Source: Clostridia bacterium
GTDB lineage: Bacteria > Bacillota > Clostridia > Oscillospirales > CAG-272
Assembly (NCBI GenBank): GCA_017547755.1
Contig: JAFYOX010000111.1
Coordinates: 1-55,013, forward strand
Reading direction: 5' to 3'
DNA length: 55,013 nt
A model generated the notes under the pieces. The model was not told where the DNA came from, made no database searches, and saw only the letters and a program-made list of their open reading frames with translations. Numbering within the stretch: position 1 is the stretch's first letter; each line of letters starts with the position of its first letter. Both the position numbers and the translations under genes were made by a program. Below, piece by piece: positions 17,650 through 25,065 of the stretch.

Positions 17650-17994
17650 ATGGGAAATTTTTTGAATGAGGCGGTCGTTCTGCTGAAATACCGTCCGGAT
17701 CCTGCGGCGCTTACGCCGTCGTATGACCGCTATCCGCTGGAAAACGTGATGGTGCGTGAAATTTTTGCGGCGGATGCCGAAGGGACTTCCGGAGACGGCG
17801 CGGTGGTGTATTTCCTGGAAAAGGGAAGCGTCTGCCGCGATCCGCACGGCAGGACGGTCGGTTTTCCGCGTCCGGCGAAAGGGGATCTCTGCATCCTTCA
17901 TGCCGGGACGCCGGAAGAAGTGACAATGCGTGTGGCGGAAGCCGGATATTTCGGCGGCAGTCCGCTGGCGCATGTCCGCATGAAACTGAAGTAA
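17650..17994 (+). CDS. Minor capsid/head-closure protein (probable)
   Basis: A 114-residue protein (MGNFLNEAVVLLKYRPDPAA, later GAVVYFLEKGSVCRDPHGRTVGFPRPAKGDLCILHAGTPEE) of mainly beta character. In A118/TP901-like modules the second small gene after the coat gene encodes a minor capsid or stopper protein, which fits here. A GAGGAGG site lies before the ATG at 17650. No catalytic motif is seen. Confidence 0.6.
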   Translation: MGNFLNEAVVLLKYRPDPAALTPSYDRYPLENVMVREIFAADAEGTSGDGAVVYFLEKGSVCRDPHGRTVGFPRPAKGDLCILHAGTPEEVTMRVAEAGYFGGSPLAHVRMKLK

Positions 17995-18006
17995 GGGGGA
18001 CGGAAG

Positions 18007-18363
18007 ATGGTCAATGTGACGGTTTCGGCCTCCGGGATCGGGGATATCTTTCTGACGCGGCTTTCCGGAGCTTCGAGACGGCTGCAGCAGGCGGTGATCG
18101 CTTCCTGCGAACCGTTTGTTCCGTACCGGACGGGGGAACTCTGCCGTTCTGCGGTGTCAGAAGGCGAAGGTCCTTCCGGCAGGATCGTGTATACCGCGCC
18201 GCACGCGTCGCGATGCTACTACGCGGAGCGTCCGTTTTCGAAAAAAGTGCATCCGCAGGCGTGCGCGCACTGGTTTGAGGCGGCAAAAGCAGCCGATCTT
18301 GCGGCGTGGACCGATGCGGTGGCGGCGGCACTGACGGACCGCCGTCCGGAAAGGGGAGGATAA
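18007..18363 (+). CDS. Minor capsid protein, HK97 gp10/Minor_capsid_2-like
   Basis: A 118-residue protein with the family's typical elements: PFVPYRTGELCRSAV in the first half, then IVYTAPHASRCYYAERPFSKK and HWFEAAKAADLAAW. This pattern is found in head-tail joining proteins and neck components of siphophages. It lies between the stopper and the tail terminator candidates. An AAGGGGG-type site precedes the start. Confidence 0.72.
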   Translation: MVNVTVSASGIGDIFLTRLSGASRRLQQAVIASCEPFVPYRTGELCRSAVSEGEGPSGRIVYTAPHASRCYYAERPFSKKVHPQACAHWFEAAKAADLAAWTDAVAAALTDRRPERGG

Positions 18364-18366
18364 CCT

Positions 18367-18780
18367 ATGGAAAACGAATTCTACACGATGGAGCAGATCC
18401 TCTGCACCTATCTCAGCGGATGCGGTACGGTCTTTCTGCCGGAGACATGGCGGGACGGTGCGGTCTGCGTTTCCCTGACCGGCGGTCAGGAGGTATACCG
18501 GACGTATGTGGACGGTTCCTGTCTGGCAGGGCTTCCGTTTGATGTGCGCGTACGCTGTCCGAAATGTGCGGACAATGCGGCGGATAAGATGGAAGCGGCG
18601 GCGTTTTTCGCGGGGCTTGCGGACTATATCCGGCAGACGCCGATGCCGGTGGAAGGATGGCGCGTTCTGCCGTCCTCCGGAAGACCGTTCGGCGGCGGAT
18701 ATGCGAAATCCGCCGTCTGGGACGACGGGACGGAAGAATACCGTGCCGGGTATGTGCTGGAATTTTATATGAAAAAATAA
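18367..18780 (+). CDS. Tail terminator-like protein (Minor_capsid_3 position)
   Basis: A 137-residue protein: an N-terminal helix (MEQILCTYLSGC), CVSLTGGQEVYRTYVDGSCLAGLPFDVRVRCP, a central helix (AAAFFAGLADYIRQ) and the C-terminal strand YRAGYVLEFYMKK. This alpha/beta arrangement and the place just before the tube gene fit the tail terminator/minor capsid 3 group, which caps the tail tube and joins it to the head. GGAGG lies before the ATG. Confidence 0.65.
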   Translation: MENEFYTMEQILCTYLSGCGTVFLPETWRDGAVCVSLTGGQEVYRTYVDGSCLAGLPFDVRVRCPKCADNAADKMEAAAFFAGLADYIRQTPMPVEGWRVLPSSGRPFGGGYAKSAVWDDGTEEYRAGYVLEFYMKK

Positions 18781-18793
18781 GAAAGGATGCAAT

Positions 18794-19273
18794 ATGGCAA
18801 TTGTCAACAGAGCGGAGAGAAAACATTATCTGAACACCGGTACCGACTCCGCGCCGGTGTGGAGTCCGATCGGGGAAGGCTTTACCGAGTTCATGGAGTC
18901 GAAGAATGCCGTGAGCTACGGGAGACGCTACATCCATGAGGCGACCAAGCGCACCGATGTGACCGGCTATGCGCCGGTGATCGATTACGAATTTGAAGTT
19001 TACCGCGGCAATGCGGTGATCGAGGTCCTGCGTGAGATCACCGACCGTGAAATGTGCGGGGATAAGGCGCAGGTGGATCTGCTCACCGTCGATATGTTCG
19101 ACGAAACGGCGACGGGCGGCGTATACCGTGCCGTCCGCAGACGCTATTCCGTGATCCCCGACGAATGCGGTGAAGGAACGGATGCGCTCTGCTACACCGG
19201 GACGATGAAGGCGGTCGGCGACATCATTCCCGGGACGTACGTGGCGGTCAGCGGCATTTTCAATGCGGACTGA
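18794..19273 (+). CDS. Major tail tube protein
   Basis: A 159-residue protein. It starts MAIVNRAERKHYLNTGTDSAPVWSPIGEGFTEFMESKN, a common opening for siphophage tube proteins, and continues with beta strands (DYEFEVYRGNAVIEVLREITD, GVYRAVRRRYSVIPDECG) ending in GTYVAVSGIFNAD. It would polymerise into the tail tube around the tape measure. An AAAGGATG site precedes it. No sheath gene is present, so the tail should be non-contractile. Confidence 0.8.
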   Translation: MAIVNRAERKHYLNTGTDSAPVWSPIGEGFTEFMESKNAVSYGRRYIHEATKRTDVTGYAPVIDYEFEVYRGNAVIEVLREITDREMCGDKAQVDLLTVDMFDETATGGVYRAVRRRYSVIPDECGEGTDALCYTGTMKAVGDIIPGTYVAVSGIFNAD

Positions 19274-19297
19274 TAAGGCGGGGAAAGGAGGATTCCG

Positions 19298-19669
19298 ATG
19301 GAACATACATGGTATTACGGCGGGAAGACGTACCCGTTTGACATCAGCGAAAGCGAGAGCATGGCGAGAATGTGCAGTGGTCTGAATACCCTGCGCGAGG
19401 AGATCGGTGCTCTGGGCGGCGACAGCGCGAGCGACAATCTGCGCGGTCAGTGCCTCATCATCCGCCGCTTTTTCGACACCGTTCTCGGCGAGGGAACGGG
19501 CGAAGCGGTCTGCGGTGAGGCGTTCAGTGCGGACGCACATACGACGGCATACATGGAGTTTATCCTGTTTGTCAGCGCGCAGGTGAGCGCGTTCCGCGAA
19601 AAGGTCGCGGCCGTCGAAGAAAAGTATATGAACCGTGCGGCGGAACTGACGCAGGCGTATGGCGTATAA
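19298..19669 (+). CDS. Tail assembly chaperone-like protein
   Basis: A 123-residue helical protein (EHTWYYGGKTYPFDISESESMARMCSGLNTLREE, then CLIIRRFFDTVLGEG and FREKVAAVEEKYMNRAAELTQAYG). It lies between tube and Gp15-like genes, where tail assembly chaperones are encoded. It overlaps the next gene by 11 bases in a different frame. Many siphophages make a chaperone fusion by ribosomal slippage at this place, but I see no clear slippery heptamer. Confidence 0.6.
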   Translation: MEHTWYYGGKTYPFDISESESMARMCSGLNTLREEIGALGGDSASDNLRGQCLIIRRFFDTVLGEGTGEAVCGEAFSADAHTTAYMEFILFVSAQVSAFREKVAAVEEKYMNRAAELTQAYGV

Positions 19670-20264
19670 TCTGCTGACCGACCGGCTGCCGGAGTGCATT
19701 GCGGTCGGCGGCCGGGAATATCCGGTGCATACGGATTTCCGGCGGTGGATCCTTGTGGTCGAACTGTTCGCGGAAAACCTTATGGATGTGAGGTCGGCGG
19801 CAGACTGTGCGGTGCGGATCGTTTTCCGTGAGGAAAATCCGCTGGACGAGGTCCGCGGAAAGTCTGCGGACGAGGCGGTACGGGTGTACCGTGATACCGT
19901 CCGCGGGATCACGGAATTTGCGCTCTGTGGAAGGACGGCCGGTTTCCGTACGGAGGATCGTCCCGGAAAGACGCTGTCCGCGGAGCCGGTATTCGATTTT
20001 ACGGCGGACGCCGGACGGATCTATGCGGCATTTCTGCAGGTCTACGGAATGGATCTGTGCGGGACGGCGGGGAATCTGCACTTCTGGAAGTTCATGGAGC
20101 TTCTGCGGAATCTGCCCGCCGAAACGGAGTTCATGCGGGTGGTGAGCCTCCGCAGAACGGATACGGCGAAGATCGAAAATGACGATCTCCGCCGTCGGAT
20201 CCGCCGTGCCAAGGCAAGCGTGCGGATCCGCAGAGAAGAAGGAAAGGAGAAAAATTATGGCTGA
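19659..20264 (+). CDS. Bacteriophage Gp15-family protein
   Basis: A 201-residue protein with the Gp15 opening: MAYNLLTDRLPECIAVGGREYPVHTDFRRWILVVELF. Later come VFDFTADAGRIYAAFLQVYGMDL and LHFWKFMELLRNLPAETEFMRVVSLRRTD, with a basic C-terminal tail (RRIRRAKASVRIRREEGKEK). Gp15 proteins lie directly before the tape measure in many Firmicutes siphophages and are thought to act in tail assembly. It overlaps both neighbours by a few bases, suggesting translational coupling. Confidence 0.82.
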   Translation: MAYNLLTDRLPECIAVGGREYPVHTDFRRWILVVELFAENLMDVRSAADCAVRIVFREENPLDEVRGKSADEAVRVYRDTVRGITEFALCGRTAGFRTEDRPGKTLSAEPVFDFTADAGRIYAAFLQVYGMDLCGTAGNLHFWKFMELLRNLPAETEFMRVVSLRRTDTAKIENDDLRRRIRRAKASVRIRREEGKEKNYG

Positions 20265-21042
20265 TGGATCGGTAACGATCGGCGTCATGCTGGACACGGC
20301 GGCGTTTGCGGCGTCCGTGGCGTCGGTGCAGACGCAGATCGGCAGCATGGCGGCGGATATCAATCAGTCGCTGAACGGAGCTTTTTCCGGCGCGTCGGTG
20401 GATGCTTCGCTGACCGCGGCGATTGCCAATCTGGCGGGCAGCATTGCGGCATCCTCGGCGGAGGTGGTGCAGGCGATGGCAGCTCTTGCGTCATCGGCAT
20501 CGGATGCGTTTGCCGCAGGCGGATGGACGGAAGCCGGCATGACCTCGGCAGGACTGCTTGCCGGCGGCATTACGGCGGGCGGCGGTGCGGTGGCTTCGGC
20601 GGTTCAGGCGATCTCGCATACGGCGTCCGCGGCATTTGACAACAGTTCGTGGTACGGCATCGGGAACAACATGATGTCCGGGATTGCTGCCGGAATTTAC
20701 GCTGCCGGAGCGGAAGTGACGGCGGCGATCCGCGCGGTTGCGGCGGAAGCGGAAGAAGCCGTGAAGGCGTATTACGATATCCGTTCTCCGTCCGGGCTCA
20801 TGCGCGATGAGGTCGGCGTGATGATCTCGCGCGGGATCGCGGAAGGGATCCTGTCCGGTTCGGAATTTGTACGCAGTGCGATGGACAGCGTCGGACGCGG
20901 GGCGGATCGGGTGCGTATGACGGAAGGTACTTCCGGCGGACGCAGTGTGACCCAGAATATCTATCTGCGCGACAGCGATGTGTCGCCGTACCGGACGGCA
21001 CGACGGATCCGCAGGGAAAGCGAGGCAATTTTCAGAAACTGA
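20257..21042 (+). CDS. Very short tape measure protein
   Basis: A 261-residue, Ala/Gly/Ser-rich helical protein at the tape measure position. The C-terminal segment YDIRSPSGLMRDEVGVMISRGIAEGI is a standard ending of tape measure proteins, and the RSVTQNIYLRD tail is also common there. The N-terminal region (ITIGVMLDTAAFAASVASVQTQIGS in outline) resembles the usual start. The long coiled and lytic middle part of normal tape measures (600 to over 1500 residues) is missing. With about 1.5 angstrom of tail per residue the tail would be at most about 40 nm. The frame is intact. AAAGGAG lies before the ATG. Confidence 0.78.
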   Translation: MADGSVTIGVMLDTAAFAASVASVQTQIGSMAADINQSLNGAFSGASVDASLTAAIANLAGSIAASSAEVVQAMAALASSASDAFAAGGWTEAGMTSAGLLAGGITAGGGAVASAVQAISHTASAAFDNSSWYGIGNNMMSGIAAGIYAAGAEVTAAIRAVAAEAEEAVKAYYDIRSPSGLMRDEVGVMISRGIAEGILSGSEFVRSAMDSVGRGADRVRMTEGTSGGRSVTQNIYLRDSDVSPYRTARRIRRESEAIFRN

Positions 21043-21043
21043 T

Positions 21044-21907
21044 ATGGAGAAAAACTACAGGATCCGGATCCTATCCGGAGAACATACGCTGGAGCTGTCT
21101 CCGGATTCCCCGTGCCGTCTTCTTGCCGGAGGACTGTCCGGCTTTGACTGCACCGGTCTGGACGTTTCCGTGCGTCCGTATGCGTCCCGTCACGGCGGTT
21201 ATCCCGAACGGAGACGGTTTGCGGAGAGGGAGCTCGGGCTGGTATTTGAAATTGATGCGGATGAGGAAGAAACGGAAGTGCTCCGCCGTCGCATTGTGAC
21301 GATGATGAATCCGGCACGGACCTGCGAAATTGACGCGGAGATCTACGGCGTGCGCCGTAAGATTTCGGTGATCCCGTGCGGCGAAGCCGTTTTTGTCCGC
21401 GAGACTATGCACGACCGGCCGGAAGTATCGCTGGAATTTGTTGCGCCGGATGTGTTTTTTAGCGCGGCGGAATCGTCGGAAATCGTATTCCGCGATCCGG
21501 TGCCGCTTCTGACGTCACCGCTGTCGTTTTTTGCGGGCGCCGGCATGACGACGGGGATTTTCCGTACGACGGATACCACGCGCCTTTTCAACGAAGGCGA
21601 TGCGGCGTGCGGGATCGTTGCGGAAATTACCGCGGACGGCGGAGACATCGTGCATCCGGGGATTTCCTGCGGTGAGGACTTTGTGATCTGTCCCGTGACG
21701 CTGTCCGACGGGGACACGCTCGTGATCGATACCCGTGACCGCAGAAAAAATATTTATCTGAACGGGGAGCAGTATTTTTCCTTTGACCGGCGCAGTACGT
21801 TTTTTGCTCTGCCGCCGGGAGAAAATGTGGTCTCCGTCCTGTGTGACGACGGAACAGAATATGTCCGTGCGAAGCTGACGTATGTTCCGCTGTATTTCGG
21901 GATCTGA
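21044..21907 (+). CDS. Distal tail (Dit-like) protein
   Basis: A 287-residue protein starting one base after the tape measure stop. The N-terminal half (FDCTGLDVSVRPYASRHGGYPERRRF, LGLVFEIDADEEETEVLRRRIVTMMNPA) and the middle EVSLEFVAPDVFF match siphophage distal tail proteins (Sipho_tail family). The C-terminal half has ITADGGDIVHPG, LVIDTRDRRKNIYLNGEQYF and ends in TYVPLYFGI, a galectin-like part seen in Dit. It forms the hub ring at the tail tip. Confidence 0.82.
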   Translation: MEKNYRIRILSGEHTLELSPDSPCRLLAGGLSGFDCTGLDVSVRPYASRHGGYPERRRFAERELGLVFEIDADEEETEVLRRRIVTMMNPARTCEIDAEIYGVRRKISVIPCGEAVFVRETMHDRPEVSLEFVAPDVFFSAAESSEIVFRDPVPLLTSPLSFFAGAGMTTGIFRTTDTTRLFNEGDAACGIVAEITADGGDIVHPGISCGEDFVICPVTLSDGDTLVIDTRDRRKNIYLNGEQYFSFDRRSTFFALPPGENVVSVLCDDGTEYVRAKLTYVPLYFGI

Positions 21908-21920
21908 CGGAGGACAGCGT

Positions 21921-22991
21921 ATGGATTTGTATTTTCTGGATGCGGATTTTCTGCCGCTGACCGGCCCGAAGGACGGCTGTTCGTCGATCGTCTGGTCGGA
22001 ACGATATTTTGAAAACGGATCGTTCACCCTCCATTTCCCGAAGGAAATGCTTCCGGAGGTGTACGATGCCGTATATGTCCGTACCGGCGTGGAAAACGGC
22101 CGCATCAAGTGCGGCAGGATCACGTACGTGCTGACGGACGACGAAGAGGAAGCGGGCGGATGCGAGATGGGAGGGAAGATGCTTGAATCCCTGCTTGACG
22201 ATCGTGTCCTTGCAGGAAAGGGATGCAGCAGCGGTCCGCTGACGCAGGCGGTGCTCTCTGCGGTGGAAGCGAATCTGCGTTCCTGCGGCGTGGAGATCGG
22301 GGAAAGTGAGTGGATTGACGATGCGGTCAGCCTGACATACGATTGGGATACGATGTCGGAATGGCTGTATGCCGTGCTGCGCCCGTTCGGGGCGTCCTAC
22401 CGGATCGAGCTTGATCCCGGCCGGAATGTGCCGGTGTTCCGGATCGTCCGCGGGATCGACCGCAGTTCCGGCGTGGGACAGAATCTGTCGGAGAACTACA
22501 ATCTCGGGCAGGCAGTGTTTTCCTCTTCGTTCGGGAACATTGTGTCCATCCGCTTTGAGCGCGATACGGCGGATGTAAAAAATGTCGTCTACGTGGAAGG
22601 TTCGGACGGAACGGTGATCGAGGTGGACACCAGCGGCGGTTCCCCGAAACGGGAGATGTACAAGGCGGTGACGGACGTCAAGTCGTCCGATTTCGCCGAT
22701 ACGGCGGCGTATACGGCGGCACTCCGTCAGCGCGGCGCGGAGATTCTGGCGAATTACACCGAGATCTATCATATTTCCGCCGAGACGGACGCGGGAGTTT
22801 CGCTGGTGTACGGTACGGATTACGCGCTCGGTGACATCTGCGACGTTGCGGACGATGCGCTCGGGCTGTCGTTCGGGATGCGTCTGACGGCGGTGGACGA
22901 TGTGACGGAGTACGGTACCCGTACGCTGTATCCTTCCTTCGGCGAGGAAGTCCGTCAGGTCCGTCGGCTGATCGGCGGGAAGCGGTATTGA
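21921..22991 (+). CDS. Tail hub protein, ReqiPepy6 Gp37-like
   Basis: A 356-residue protein starting MDLYFLDADFLPLTGPKDGCSSIVWSERYFENGSFTLHFP. The order DAVYVRTGVENGRIKCGRITYV, GKMLESLLDDRVL, a VLRPFGASYRIELDP segment and FSSSFGNIVSIRFERDTADVKNVVYVEG matches Gp37-like tail proteins that build the baseplate hub below Dit. No peptidase or lysozyme domain is attached, so there is no visible wall-cutting activity in the tail tip. GGAGG lies before the ATG at 21921. Confidence 0.82.
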   Translation: MDLYFLDADFLPLTGPKDGCSSIVWSERYFENGSFTLHFPKEMLPEVYDAVYVRTGVENGRIKCGRITYVLTDDEEEAGGCEMGGKMLESLLDDRVLAGKGCSSGPLTQAVLSAVEANLRSCGVEIGESEWIDDAVSLTYDWDTMSEWLYAVLRPFGASYRIELDPGRNVPVFRIVRGIDRSSGVGQNLSENYNLGQAVFSSSFGNIVSIRFERDTADVKNVVYVEGSDGTVIEVDTSGGSPKREMYKAVTDVKSSDFADTAAYTAALRQRGAEILANYTEIYHISAETDAGVSLVYGTDYALGDICDVADDALGLSFGMRLTAVDDVTEYGTRTLYPSFGEEVRQVRRLIGGKRY

Positions 22992-23010
22992 GAACCGGGC
23001 GGAAAAGGAT

Positions 23011-23057
23011 GCGGGGGAACCCTTTTCCAAAAGGAGAGTTCCCTCTGGAAACTTTAT
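23011..23057 (+). repeat. Copy of the host intergenic palindrome inside the phage-like block
   Basis: GGGAAC-CC-TTTT pairs with AAAA-GG-(AGA bulge)-GTTCCC, and a GGAAACTTTAT flank follows, as in the nusA-rnpM element (GGAACTTTATC at 5469-5479). It fills the only sizeable gap between hub and fibre genes and may attenuate transcription. Confidence 0.55.
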
Positions 23058-23075
23058 TTTCAATAAGGAGAAACT

Positions 23076-23801
23076 ATGGCTGATATTTCGATTCCCGTAT
23101 TTGGCGGGATGTTTGATTCGACGATGGTGGTCGATACGGTGAACGGATTTCCGCGCGGGGACAAGGCGGTGGATGCGTCGTTTTTCGCAAAGATGATCTC
23201 GTCTTTTTACTCCGACGGGGTTCTGTCCGGCGGCGATTATGCGCAGAACGGCTTTCGCATTGTGTCGGCAGGCGGTCTTGCGGTTACGGTATCGGCGGGG
23301 ATCGCGTGGATCCGCGGCTACATGGCATGGATGCAGACGGAGGAGAGTTTTTCGCTCCGTGCCGGACACACGTACACGGTGGTTCTTCGTCTGAACACCG
23401 CAACGGGGGATTTCCATCTGATCGCGTCGGAAGATGCGGTCGGCGAACCGGCGGATACCGAACTGATGCGTGATCTGGTTCTGGCGGAGATCACGCTTCC
23501 CGCCGGATGTACGGCAGTGACGGAGAGTATGATCCTCGATACCCGCGGGGATTCCGCGAAGTGCGGATTTGTGACCTGCAGCGTGGAGGCTCTGCAGACG
23601 GTTCCGTTTGCGGTGAATGCGGGCGCGGTCGGCGGTGTCCCGGAAGGGGTACTGATGCGGAAGACGGGCGGCATTATGCTCGGCAGTCTCACGGCGGCAC
23701 CGGAGACGACCGGGGTTTCCGTGGTGCGCAATATTTCCTACGGCACCGTGCTTCCCGATGTATTGAGCGAAGGGGAAATTTTTATTCTTCTTTCGGAGTA
23801 A
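23076..23801 (+). CDS. Putative baseplate/tail fibre protein
   Basis: A 241-residue protein with a region typical of the N-terminal part of phage baseplate and fibre proteins: DGVLSGGDYAQNGFRIVSAGGLAVTVSAGIAWIRGYMAW, then a beta-rich stretch HTYTVVLRLNTATGDFHLIASED and RDLVLAEITLPAGCTAVTESMILDTRGD. The C-terminal part is short and lacks collagen-like or carbohydrate-binding repeats. It probably attaches to the hub and may contribute to receptor contact. Confidence 0.65.
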   Translation: MADISIPVFGGMFDSTMVVDTVNGFPRGDKAVDASFFAKMISSFYSDGVLSGGDYAQNGFRIVSAGGLAVTVSAGIAWIRGYMAWMQTEESFSLRAGHTYTVVLRLNTATGDFHLIASEDAVGEPADTELMRDLVLAEITLPAGCTAVTESMILDTRGDSAKCGFVTCSVEALQTVPFAVNAGAVGGVPEGVLMRKTGGIMLGSLTAAPETTGVSVVRNISYGTVLPDVLSEGEIFILLSE

Positions 23802-23820
23802 CGGAAAAGGGAGGAAAGGT

Positions 23821-24906
23821 ATGTCGATTTTATTCCGAAATACCGCGGTTCTTACGATCGGCGGTATGGAGACACGTCTGACGGTTTATTTTCAGGACGG
23901 ACTTCTCCGCGTGGAGCTGGCACCGTACAGCAGCAATCCGTCGGAAGCGTACACCGGTACGCTGAGTGCGGCGGTGACCTACGGCGGTGTGTCAAAGCAG
24001 CTTGCGGCATCTCCGTTCAAAAAGGCTGTTTCGGCGGTTTTTTCGGCGGACAAAACACAGAAGAGCATCACGCTGTCATCCCCGTCCGCAGTCGTTTATG
24101 ACGGGATGGCTTTCGCACCGCTTACGGTTTCCTGGAACGGAGACGGGACGCTTGCCGTACCGTCCGCGCGGATTTCCTATGCGTCGGGACTGCTGATCGG
24201 ATCCCTTCTGCAGCTTCGCTGGGAGGCAGATGGAGTTCCGGAAGGGTATGCTGTGCGTACACTCGGGATCTGGATGTACCGCGCACCGAAGGCGCAGATC
24301 GAGCCGAAGTACACGCGAAGCTGTCTGCTGGACCGGAAGAGTGCGAATTTTTCGCTGGAACATATGATTGACGATCTGGAGGAGAAAAATGTTCTGTTTT
24401 ACCGGATTGCGCTCGGACTCTATCCTGCGGGATCCGCGGATTTTGCCGGCAGAGACGGCTACGAACTGTATTTCGAGATTGATTCTCCGGCATATGTCTG
24501 TTCCGGACAGCAGGTGTATACGCTTGCACCGTGTAATTTCCGCTGCAGCGGAGTCCGCCGGAACCGTGTTGTGAATCTGACCTGGGAGACACTTCCTACG
24601 GCTTTGCATACCGAAGGCTTCCAGATGGACGTTACCTATGACGGAAGCACGTGGTACAGACTTTTCCTGGACAAATGTCCGTCTATGAGCTATTCCTTTG
24701 CGATTCCGCAGGGGCAGAAGAAGGCGGCGTTCCGTCTTTGCGCGTATTCCAGCCGAAGCAAATATGAGACTTCCGGAGACATATATACGCCGTGGATAAC
24801 GATCGGAAACTCCAATGTATACGTCGGATATCACGGAAGCGCGGTTCCGGCGGCAGAGATTCATGTCGGTTCTGCGGCGGCATCCGCCGCGCTGAGTGTC
24901 GGCTGA
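23821..24906 (+). CDS. Putative receptor-binding or tail tip protein, unassigned
   Basis: A 361-residue beta-rich protein that I do not recognise. The first 130 residues (LTIGGMETRLTVYFQDGLLRVELAPY, GTLSAAVTYGGVSKQLA) suggest a beta-sandwich. The C-terminal third has fibronectin-like segments (RNRVVNLTWETLPTALHTEGFQMDVTYDGSTWYRLFL, AAFRLCAYSSRSKYETSG). As the last gene of the tail module it is in the usual position for a receptor-binding protein. It ends at a perfect hairpin with no lysis genes after it. Confidence 0.5.
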   Translation: MSILFRNTAVLTIGGMETRLTVYFQDGLLRVELAPYSSNPSEAYTGTLSAAVTYGGVSKQLAASPFKKAVSAVFSADKTQKSITLSSPSAVVYDGMAFAPLTVSWNGDGTLAVPSARISYASGLLIGSLLQLRWEADGVPEGYAVRTLGIWMYRAPKAQIEPKYTRSCLLDRKSANFSLEHMIDDLEEKNVLFYRIALGLYPAGSADFAGRDGYELYFEIDSPAYVCSGQQVYTLAPCNFRCSGVRRNRVVNLTWETLPTALHTEGFQMDVTYDGSTWYRLFLDKCPSMSYSFAIPQGQKKAAFRLCAYSSRSKYETSGDIYTPWITIGNSNVYVGYHGSAVPAAEIHVGSAAASAALSVG

Positions 24907-24926
24907 CGGAAATATTTCCGTCAGCC
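24901..24926 (+). terminator. Hairpin ending the phage-like block
   Basis: GGCTGACGGAAA and its exact complement form a 12-bp stem with a two-base loop that overlaps the last stop codon. The T-tract on the plus strand is poor, so it may act as a stabilising end or with the neighbouring hairpins. Confidence 0.55.
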
Positions 24927-24928
24927 GG

Positions 24929-25045
24929 AAATAAATAAAACCGCGGACTGTTTCGGCGGTCCGCGGCATATATTTGGAACAGAGAGAAAGAACGGCGGAA
25001 GCACCGGAACGGGATCGTGAAAATCCTGACCGGTGCTTCTGCCGT
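24929..25045 (-). terminator. Terminator region of the TRAP transporter operon
   Basis: Two stems lie downstream of the TRAP permease. ACGGCGGAAGCACCGG (24992-25007) pairs with 25030-25045 at 15 of 16 positions. CCGCGGAC (24941-24948) pairs perfectly with GTCCGCGG (24959-24966) and is followed on the minus strand by TTTTATTTATTT. The second has the form of a true Rho-independent terminator. Confidence 0.75.
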
Positions 25046-25065
25046 CTTATATGGAGGGAAAAAAG

